Shown: positions 1 through 4,653 of the stretch, piece by piece
Position numbering within the stretch: the first letter of the stretch is position 1
Layout: each line of letters begins with the position of its first letter
From: an uncultured Clostridia bacterium
Lineage (GTDB): Bacteria > Bacillota > Clostridia > Oscillospirales > Acutalibacteraceae
DNA length: 6,677 nucleotides
NCBI GenBank assembly: GCA_946405565.1
Contig: CAMJHU010000113.1
Span: 1 to 6,677, forward strand
Reading direction: 5' to 3'
Translations under genes and position numbers: made by a program
Notes under the pieces: generated by a model
The model's input: the letters and a program-made list of their open reading frames with translations, nothing else
Told to the model about the DNA's origin: nothing
Database searches by the model: none

Positions 1-191
1 AGGTCAATATTCTGGAAGTATCCCAGTCCATCATGCAGGATATGTTCGCGATGATTATGATGGTGGATATCTCCGGCTCCGATGTGCCGTTTGCCACGCT
101 GCGCGACGATCTTACCGCCTTCGGTGAGGAAAACGCGCTGTCGGTTCACATCATGCACGAGGATATTTTCAATTCCATGCACAGAGTGTAA
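1..191 (+). CDS. ACT domain-containing protein (UPF0237 type), 3' part only
   Basis: The reading frame enters from the left edge (first full codon at 3) and gives 62 residues before TAA at 189-191. Visible are SQSIMQDMFAMIMMVDIS and, at the C-terminus, HIMHEDIFNSMHRV. Both match the second half of the small stand-alone ACT proteins of about 90 residues (UPF0237), which usually end in a 'HEDIF..MHRI/V' tail. ACT domains are ligand-binding regulatory modules, often for amino acids, that act as dimers in the cytoplasm; no ligand is known for this subfamily as far as I recall. In many Firmicutes this gene lies directly before a UPF0210 gene, as it does here, which supports the call. Its start, promoter and RBS lie outside the window. 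Confidence 0.9.
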   Translation, partial: VNILEVSQSIMQDMFAMIMMVDISGSDVPFATLRDDLTAFGEENALSVHIMHEDIFNSMHRV

Positions 192-194
192 TGA

Positions 195-204
195 CTTTGC
201 CAAT
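195..204 (+). repeat. Left copy of target-site duplication CTTTGCCAAT
   Basis: This 10-bp word recurs exactly at 350-359. The two copies directly abut the outer ends of the inverted repeats of the element between them. This is what staggered cutting and repair during transposition produces. Removing the element plus one copy would leave about 61 bp between the ACT stop codon and the UPF0210 start. Confidence 0.8.
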
Positions 205-349
205 CACTATCCACAACCTAAGCACTCCCCCAGTCGGCTACGCCGACAGCCCCCTCAGAGAGGGAGCCGGAAATTGCCTCCCTCTTTGAGGGAGGTGTCT
301 CGCCGCAGGCGAGACGGAGGGAGTTCATTTCACTAAGTTGTGGACAGTG
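205..349. mobile_element. MITE-like non-autonomous element, 145 bp, with terminal inverted repeats
   Basis: The left end (205-221, CACTATCCACAACCTAA) and the reverse complement of the right end (333-349, CACTGTCCACAACTTAG) agree at 14 of 17 positions. A second inner inverted repeat, 224-235 against 313-324, agrees at 10 of 12. The element is bounded by a perfect 10-bp direct repeat at 195-204 and 350-359. The interior is packed with GC-rich hairpins and has no credible gene, so it cannot move by itself and would need a transposase supplied from elsewhere. From memory, the internal motif (CCTCCCTC-TTT-GAGGGAGG followed by a second hairpin and GACGGAGGGAGTT) belongs to a dispersed repeat seen in gut Oscillospiraceae-type genomes; I cannot verify the family here. 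The element splits the ACT/UPF0210 gene pair without touching either reading frame. Confidence 0.8.
233..315 (+). repeat. Cluster of four hairpins inside the MITE
   Basis: Four near-contiguous inverted repeats are visible. They are GTCGGC-TAC-GCCGAC at 233-247, CCCTC-AGA-GAGGG at 252-264, CCTCCCTC-TTT-GAGGGAGG at 277-295 and GTCTCGCC-GCA-GGCGAGAC at 297-315. The last two have perfect 8-bp stems with 3-nt loops, so they should be very stable in RNA. None is followed by a run of T, so they do not look like intrinsic terminators. If the ACT gene and the downstream gene share a transcript, these hairpins would sit in the mRNA between them and could affect decay, processing or read-through. Confidence 0.8.
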
Positions 350-359
350 CTTTGCCAAT
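350..359 (+). repeat. Right copy of target-site duplication CTTTGCCAAT
   Basis: Exact copy of 195-204, beginning right after the right terminal inverted repeat ends at 349. The absence of any mismatch between copies suggests a fairly recent insertion. Confidence 0.8.
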
Positions 360-407
360 GTATGCCGCTGATGATTTGACAGATTAATTTCGGGAGTTTT
401 ATTACCT

Positions 408-1766
408 ATGCTGAATACACAAGATATACTGGAAACCATACACATGATTCAGGACGAAAATCTCGATATCCGCACCATTACCATGGGAATCAGTCTGCTG
501 GACTGCGCGGACAGCGATATCGATAAAGCCTGTGACAAGATTTATGACAAAATCTGCCGCTATGCCGGCAATCTCGTCAGAACCGGCGAGGACATTGAGG
601 CGGAATACGGCATTCCTATCATCAATAAGCGTATCTCGGTGACGCCCGCGGCGATGGTTGCCGCCGCCAGTCCCGACCGGAATCCGGTCAAAATCGCCTA
701 TGCGCTGGATCGCGCCGCCAAGGAGGTTGGCGTGAATTTCCTCGGCGGTTATTCCGCGCTGGTGCATAAGGGCTTCGGTCCCGGCGATTATGCCCTGATT
801 GAGAGCATTCCGCAGGCACTGGCGGAGACGGAGAGAGTGTGCTCGTCGGTCAATGTCGGCTCCACCAAGGCAGGCATCAATATGGACGCGGTAGCGAAAA
901 TGGGTCACATCGTGCGGCAGTGCGCTGAGCTGACCGCCGACAACAATTGCTTCGGCGCCGCCAAGCTGGTGATTTTCTGCAACGCGCCGGAGGACAATCC
1001 CTTTATGGCAGGCGCGTTTCACGGCGTGGGAGAACCCGACTGCGTGATCAATGTCGGTGTGAGCGGTCCGGGCGTGGTGCGTGCGGCGCTTGCCAAGGTG
1101 CCTGACGCGAATATTACGGAAGTGGCGGATATCGTCAAGCGCACGGCTTTTAAAATTACCCGCATGGGTCAGCTCGTCGCGCAGGAGGCGTCCCGCCGTC
1201 TGTGCGTGCCGTTCGGCATTGTGGATCTGTCGCTTGCCCCGACCCCTGCCGTGGGTGATTCCGTGGCGCATATTCTCGAAGAGATGGGGCTGGAATGCTG
1301 CGGCGCTCACGGTACGACGGCTTGTCTGGCGCTGCTCAATGACGCGGTCAAGAAGGGCGGCGTGATGGCGAGTTCCCACGTCGGTGGCCTGTCTGGCGCT
1401 TTTATTCCGGTTTCGGAGGACGCGGGCATGATTGACGCGGCCCGCTGCGGCGCACTGTCTCTTACCAAGCTGGAGGCCATGACCGCCGTTTGCTCGGTCG
1501 GTCTGGACATGATCGCCGTTCCCGGCGATACCCCCGCCGAGATTATCTCCGCCATTCTCGCGGACGAAGCCGCTATCGGCATGGTCAACAGCAAGACCAC
1601 CGCCATTCGCCTGATTCCCGCGATTGGCAAGCAGCCCGGCGAGGATATGGAATTCGGCGGTCTCTTCGGAAGCTGTCCCATTATGGACGTCAACCGCTAT
1701 TCCCCCGCGAAGTTTATCTCCCGCGGCGGCAGAATCCCCGCTCCGCTCCAGAGCCTGAAGAATTAG
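408..1766 (+). CDS. UPF0210 / DUF711 family protein (PFL-like fold), function unknown
   Basis: The product is 452 residues, the usual full length for this family. Start ATG 408 follows GGGAG at 392-396, with 11 nt between. Recognisable conserved stretches are the N-terminal TITMGISLLDC, NFLGGYSALVHKGF, SSVNVGSTKAGINMDAV, FHGVGEPDCVINVGVSGPG, the Cys/His-rich ECCGAHGTTACLA (Cys297, Cys298, His301, Cys306), SSHVGGLSGAFIPVSED, and the C-terminal SRGGRIPAPLQSLKN. There is no signal peptide or membrane segment, so it is probably cytoplasmic. The family is called 'PFL-like' because its fold resembles that of pyruvate formate-lyase-type glycyl radical enzymes; no catalytic activity is established to my knowledge and I see no proven glycyl-radical motif. 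It is normally coupled to the ACT-domain gene that precedes it, suggesting that the ACT protein senses a ligand relevant to it. A MITE now separates them. A terminator follows 27 nt after the stop. Confidence 0.93.
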   Translation: MLNTQDILETIHMIQDENLDIRTITMGISLLDCADSDIDKACDKIYDKICRYAGNLVRTGEDIEAEYGIPIINKRISVTPAAMVAAASPDRNPVKIAYALDRAAKEVGVNFLGGYSALVHKGFGPGDYALIESIPQALAETERVCSSVNVGSTKAGINMDAVAKMGHIVRQCAELTADNNCFGAAKLVIFCNAPEDNPFMAGAFHGVGEPDCVINVGVSGPGVVRAALAKVPDANITEVADIVKRTAFKITRMGQLVAQEASRRLCVPFGIVDLSLAPTPAVGDSVAHILEEMGLECCGAHGTTACLALLNDAVKKGGVMASSHVGGLSGAFIPVSEDAGMIDAARCGALSLTKLEAMTAVCSVGLDMIAVPGDTPAEIISAILADEAAIGMVNSKTTAIRLIPAIGKQPGEDMEFGGLFGSCPIMDVNRYSPAKFISRGGRIPAPLQSLKN

Positions 1767-1792
1767 TGTTTGATTGGCAGTATAAAAACGAT

Positions 1793-1829
1793 ACCCGTGA
1801 ACCGTTCGGCGGTTTGCGGGTTTTGTTTT
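1793..1829 (+). terminator. Rho-independent terminator of the ACT/UPF0210 operon
   Basis: Arm 1793-1804 (ACCCGTGAACCG) pairs with 1810-1821 (CGGTTTGCGGGT) over 12 positions, including two G-T wobbles, around a 5-nt loop. The T-rich tract TTTTGTTTT (1821-1829) follows immediately. It lies 27 nt after the UPF0210 stop codon and ahead of the next promoter, so it separates two transcription units. Confidence 0.93.
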
Positions 1830-1879
1830 GATAAAATCTGAAATTCAAAAATAATTCATTGAAATTCGATAAAAAATAC

Positions 1880-1908
1880 TTGACAAACGATTTTGCAGCT
1901 GTTATACT
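1880..1908 (+). promoter_or_regulatory. Strong housekeeping sigma (sigma-A type) promoter for the lipoprotein unit
   Basis: A perfect -35 TTGACA (1880-1885) and a 5-of-6 -10 TATACT (1903-1908) are separated by exactly 17 nt, with AT-rich DNA upstream (1841-1878). Transcription should begin near 1914-1916, leaving a leader of about 33 nt before ATG 1948. No clear operator palindrome overlaps it, so expression may be constitutive and fairly high. Confidence 0.88.
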
Positions 1909-1947
1909 GAAACCATCAATCATTCATTGCAGATGGGAGAAAATGGT

Positions 1948-2589
1948 ATGAAAAAGACTGTGGTAATCATTTTGCTGGCGTTGGCAATGGCTGTTTCGCT
2001 GGCAGGGTGTACGGACAAAATCAGCGGTGCGGAGCATTATGACAAGACGCATTATGTGACGGCTTACAAGGGCGATCTGGATTCCGATTTGTCGGTGTTT
2101 CCCGACACGTTGGACGGTGCGGCGCAGGTGAATGTCTTTGAATCCGCGATGGCAACGGGGCTGTTTGACACGGACGGCTATATTGTGCTGGATTGCAGCT
2201 ACACGCCGGAGCAATTGGCGGGTGAGGTGGAACGGTTGAAGGGGCTGTCCAAGACCATTACCCATTACGACGGACAGACCTTCACCAATACGGTGGTGTA
2301 TGACAGCGATTCCTACCGTTATCCGGCTTATGTGACGGACGACGGCTTTGGCCACACGCATGAATATGCCCTGATTGATGAGGACGGCGGCAGAATTGTG
2401 TATGTCTACACGGCGTATATCAACCCCAAGAAATTCGCGTATCCCGATTACCTCAAAAAGGATTTGTCTGCCTACGAGCAGGATTCGACGGACAGCTTTA
2501 CGATGTATAATCACACCTTTGACGGCGGTCAGTCGTGGGACGAATTTGACGATCTGTTGTCGGTGTCGGGTTCGGACAATCACAGATAG
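1948..2589 (+). CDS. Uncharacterised lipoprotein
   Basis: The product is 213 residues. ATG 1948 is chosen over the upstream in-frame TTG at 1927 because GGGAG at 1935-1939 lies 8 nt before it, and because it yields a clean signal peptide: KK at 2-3, a hydrophobic run at 5-16, then the lipobox SLAGC with the lipidated Cys at 21. The mature protein should be anchored to the outer face of the membrane. The rest is acidic, soluble and rich in Asp and Tyr. Landmarks are DSDLSVFPDTLDGA, GYIVLDCSYTPEQLAGEVERLKGL (mixed beta then helix), and EYALIDEDGGRIVYVYTAYINPKKF near the C-terminal third. No catalytic signature is apparent and I do not recognise a named family; similar orphan lipoproteins occur in Clostridia. 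It is the first gene of a unit with the small membrane protein 9 nt downstream, which may be its partner; that link is inference. Confidence 0.88.
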   Translation: MKKTVVIILLALAMAVSLAGCTDKISGAEHYDKTHYVTAYKGDLDSDLSVFPDTLDGAAQVNVFESAMATGLFDTDGYIVLDCSYTPEQLAGEVERLKGLSKTITHYDGQTFTNTVVYDSDSYRYPAYVTDDGFGHTHEYALIDEDGGRIVYVYTAYINPKKFAYPDYLKKDLSAYEQDSTDSFTMYNHTFDGGQSWDEFDDLLSVSGSDNHR

Positions 2590-2598
2590 GGGGAAAGC

Positions 2599-2970
2599 AT
2601 GATGAAAAAGGCAAAATGGCTGAAAATTCTGTTGACCGTGATTTATGTGATTGGCGTGGGGTGCAATCTGTATTTGCTGCTGACGATGTGTCTGCACCCG
2701 AATCATGTGGAAGATCCCGCCGCCATGCTGCCAATGACGGATTTTGAATGGGCGTTTGTCATGATGGCAATCGGGTTCCTGCCGATGGCGGCTTCCGCGC
2801 TCGCGACGGTCTGGGTGTATGATTTGAAACAGACACGGCACCCCCGCCGCAACAGCGTATTAATTTTGATTCCCGCCATCATTGACGCGATACCGTTTGT
2901 TTTTATGGTCGGGCTGGTGATCGTTATGATCGCGGAGGCCTGTCTGGAGATTTTGGGAATACTGCATTGA
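2599..2970 (+). CDS. Small three-helix membrane protein, function unknown
   Basis: The product is 123 residues from ATG 2599. ATG 2602 is equally possible: the purine-rich GGGGG at 2589-2593 is 5 nt from the first ATG and 8 nt from the second. This RBS overlaps the last base of the lipoprotein stop codon, and the gap between the genes is only 9 nt, so the pair is very probably cotranscribed and translationally linked. Three hydrophobic segments are evident: about 8-30 (LKILLTVIYVIGVGCNLYLLL), 50-73 (FVMMAIGFLPMAASALATVW) and 86-120 (VLILIPAIIDAIPFVFMVGLVIVMI). A basic loop (KQTRHPRRN) lies between helices 2 and 3, which by the positive-inside rule should face the cytoplasm. No catalytic or transporter motif is visible and I do not recognise the family. 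Confidence 0.82.
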   Translation: MMKKAKWLKILLTVIYVIGVGCNLYLLLTMCLHPNHVEDPAAMLPMTDFEWAFVMMAIGFLPMAASALATVWVYDLKQTRHPRRNSVLILIPAIIDAIPFVFMVGLVIVMIAEACLEILGILH

Positions 2971-3014
2971 AAAGATGAATCCCTGTCGCGCAGGCGCGGA
3001 GCTGCAAGAAGCTT

Positions 3015-3031
3015 CGTGTCTGCACGTTTTT
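3015..3031 (+). terminator. Possible weak terminator of the lipoprotein/membrane-protein unit
   Basis: CGTG (3015-3018), loop TCTG, then CACG (3023-3026) runs straight into TTTTT (3027-3031), 45 nt after the membrane-protein stop codon. The layout is right, but the stem is only 4 bp, far shorter than the terminator at 1793-1829. Alternatively the larger 2985-3043 fold may form, or transcription may continue into the ATPase operon. Confidence 0.28.
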
Positions 3032-3150
3032 GAGTTGTGCGACGGAAAATATTCAAAAAATTGTTACATTTGAAGGATTCCATCGGAAAACCACTCCCAA
3101 TTTTCACAGATTTGCCCAAAAAATAGAATTTCTTTTCGTGCATTGTAGGC

Positions 3151-3179
3151 TTGCATAAAATGGAATTTTGGTTTATAAT
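3151..3179 (+). promoter_or_regulatory. Promoter of the V-type ATPase operon
   Basis: A perfect -10 TATAAT (3174-3179) lies exactly 17 nt after TTGCAT (3151-3156), a weak -35 that keeps the TTG core. The surrounding DNA is AT-rich. The predicted start near 3185-3187 leaves a leader of about 36 nt before ATG 3222. It also rules out the in-frame TTG at 3168, which would lie upstream of the transcript start. The poor -35 suggests moderate or activator-dependent strength. Confidence 0.75.
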
Positions 3180-3221
3180 ATCCGTAATTGTTTATTCGGA
3201 ACCGGAAAGCAGGTTGGAACT

Positions 3222-3539
3222 ATGCAGGATATGGTGGAACGCATTGTGGAAATGGATAAGCGCGCCAGAGAATTGACCGATGAAGCCAAGAAACTCCGGG
3301 TGGGTTCGGAGGATCGGCTCAGAGCCAAAAAGGAAGCGCTTCGCAAGGGATATCAGGACCGTGCCAATGACCGTGTGGAAATGATTAAAAAAGCCGAGGT
3401 CAAAAACGCGGAGACGGAGTTGAAATCCATACTCGAAAAACAGAAGCAGGCACAGCAGCGCCTTGACGACCGCTATGCCGAGATGGGCGATGAATGGGTG
3501 GCGAGAATCGTCGCCCGTGTCACGGGAGATGAGAAGTAA
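3222..3539 (+). CDS. V-type ATPase peripheral-stalk subunit (H/G type coiled coil)
   Basis: The product is 105 residues, typical for this subunit (archaeal AhaH, enterococcal NtpF type). ATG 3222 is preceded by AGGTTGGA (3211-3218). Nearly the whole protein, about residues 5-90, is a charged heptad-rich helix (Lys, Glu, Arg and Asp with spaced Leu, Met, Val) predicted to form a coiled coil. It ends in a short WVARIVARVTG segment like the C-terminal cap of peripheral-stalk subunits. With subunit E it would form the outer stalk that holds the A3B3 head still against subunit I while the rotor turns. The low-complexity helix alone would be weak evidence; the call rests on size plus its place as first gene before subunits C and I. 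Its stop codon overlaps the next start as TAATG, a translational-coupling arrangement. Confidence 0.85.
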   Translation: MQDMVERIVEMDKRARELTDEAKKLRVGSEDRLRAKKEALRKGYQDRANDRVEMIKKAEVKNAETELKSILEKQKQAQQRLDDRYAEMGDEWVARIVARVTGDEK

Positions 3540-4591
3540 TGGCAGGTTTGTCTCAGGCATCCAATGTGCTGCTCACCAAGAGCCGCGCGATGTACGGGAA
3601 GCGCCTGACCTCCCAGAACATTGCCGATCTGCTGAACTGTCAGACGGTCTCCGAGGTCGCCGCTTATCTCAAAAACAACACCCATTACGCCTACGCGCTG
3701 CGCAACATCGATGATTCCACCGTCCACAGAGGGCAGCTCGAAGCGGCGCTGGACGAACTGTTTCAGCGGGAGATTACCGCCCTTTCTCAATACCGCGTGG
3801 AAGCGGGAGAATATATGCGGACCTTTGTGGTGTATCAGATGCAGATTCGCGAGATACTCAAGTATCTCCGTCTGCTTGCCGCCGGGCGCGCGAGTGAATA
3901 TGTGTTCGCGATGCCGAAATACGCGGTGAGACGCGACGGCTTTGACCCGGTGCGTCTGGCGCAGGCAAAGGATTATCATGACTTCCTGCGGGTGATTAGC
4001 GGTACGGTGTTTTACAAGATTCTGCGGGGGATGTCCTTTACCGAGGACGGTACGTTTGAATATACCATGATCGAACACGCGCTGTATTCCTATCTGTTCC
4101 AATACGCGGAATCGGTGATCCAGAAGCATTTCCACGGACGGGACAGGGAAGATCTGCTGGGACTGCTGGGTACCCGGAGCGAACTCAACAGCTTTCTGCA
4201 TATCTACCGCTTCAAAAAATATTACAGTTCCTGCGGCGAGGATATGGCGCGGTCGCTGGTCTTTGATTTTCACTATAAGATATCCAAGAAGACCTTTGAC
4301 AAAATGCTCCGCGCCGACAGTGCCGACCAGGTGTATGAGATTTTCCGCAGCGAGACGGTGTACGGCCGCGAACTGGGCGACAACGGCGACGCCGGGATTG
4401 ATCAGATCGTCAACCGTATCAGTTACAAGCGGGTCAGCCATCTGATGCGCTTCTCCACCAATCCGACCGTGGCGGTGTTTTCCTATATGCTGCTGTCGGG
4501 TATCGAACGAAGGGATATTGTCACCATCATTGAAGGCGTGCGCTATCGCGTGCTGCCCGATGAAATCAAATCCATGATTACAATTGCGTAA
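3539..4591 (+). CDS. ntpC: V-type ATPase subunit C (d/AC39-type central-stalk adaptor)
   Basis: The product is 350 residues, within the usual range of about 330-350. ATG 3539 shares its A with the preceding TAA, and GGGAG at 3524-3528 lies 10 nt upstream. The all-helical protein carries the family pattern near its N-terminus (KSRAMYGKRLTSQNIADLLNC, then a segment ending LKNNTHYAYAL). Similar helical modules follow, with EYTMIEHALYSYLFQYAES near 180-200 and LNSFLHIYRFKKYYS near 218-235. The C-terminal part reads RFSTNPTVAVFSYMLLSGIERRDIVTIIEGVRYRV, the characteristic 'E..N...I..G' type ending of AC39/Vma6 proteins. No membrane helix is present, as expected: the funnel-shaped subunit sits on the cytoplasmic face of the K ring and receives the D/F rotor shaft. 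The Cys in NIADLLNC is not a known functional site. Confidence 0.92.
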   Translation: MAGLSQASNVLLTKSRAMYGKRLTSQNIADLLNCQTVSEVAAYLKNNTHYAYALRNIDDSTVHRGQLEAALDELFQREITALSQYRVEAGEYMRTFVVYQMQIREILKYLRLLAAGRASEYVFAMPKYAVRRDGFDPVRLAQAKDYHDFLRVISGTVFYKILRGMSFTEDGTFEYTMIEHALYSYLFQYAESVIQKHFHGRDREDLLGLLGTRSELNSFLHIYRFKKYYSSCGEDMARSLVFDFHYKISKKTFDKMLRADSADQVYEIFRSETVYGRELGDNGDAGIDQIVNRISYKRVSHLMRFSTNPTVAVFSYMLLSGIERRDIVTIIEGVRYRVLPDEIKSMITIA

Positions 4592-4640
4592 TCTTTCATC
4601 ATAGATCATTGCCGTATTTTTGAAATATAGTTTCACCGTT

Positions 4641-4646
4641 AAGGAG
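4641..4646 (+). promoter_or_regulatory. Strong ribosome binding site of the subunit I gene
   Basis: AAGGAG lies 7 nt ahead of ATG 4654 and is the best Shine-Dalgarno sequence in the window. It fixes the start and suits a protein whose translation must begin independently after the 62-nt gap that follows subunit C. Confidence 0.85.
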
Positions 4647-4653
4647 TAATGAT

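Larger units (their letters stand above)
2971..3221. other. Intergenic region between the membrane-protein gene and the V-ATPase operon
   Basis: These 251 bp contain no credible gene. The first 75 bp are GC-rich and partly self-complementary: GTCGCGCA at 2985-2992 can pair with TGTGCGAC at 3036-3043, and the short CGTG/CACG hairpin with T5 sits inside. The following stretch to about 3180 is AT-rich and carries a TTCAAA...TTTGAA dyad (3052-3057 and 3069-3074). It ends in the ATPase promoter and leader. Confidence 0.7.

Noticed and set aside
82..336. Possible 84-residue + strand protein across the ACT gene end and the MITE
   Set aside because: It overlaps the true ACT frame and then reads through hairpin-rich repeat DNA, giving a low-complexity Arg/Pro/Ser peptide.
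195..359. CRISPR array or riboswitch in the ACT-UPF0210 gap
   Set aside because: There are no regularly spaced direct repeats, only a single flanking duplication and different hairpins. The inverted ends plus duplication are explained by transposition, and no known riboswitch core is recognisable.
376..405. Promoter for the UPF0210 gene: TTGACA (376-381), 18 nt, TATTAC (400-405)
   Set aside because: The transcript would begin at or inside the ATG at 408, after the RBS at 392-396, so it could not drive normal translation. The -10 is also poor.
402..1379. Antisense open frame of 325 codons opposite the UPF0210 gene
   Set aside because: The sense strand encodes a full-length conserved protein; the antisense product has no recognisable domain.
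4609..4631. Promoter between subunits C and I: TTGCCG ... TATAGT
   Set aside because: The spacing is only 11 nt, too short for a housekeeping promoter, and the gap has no terminator, so the genes are most simply in one operon.
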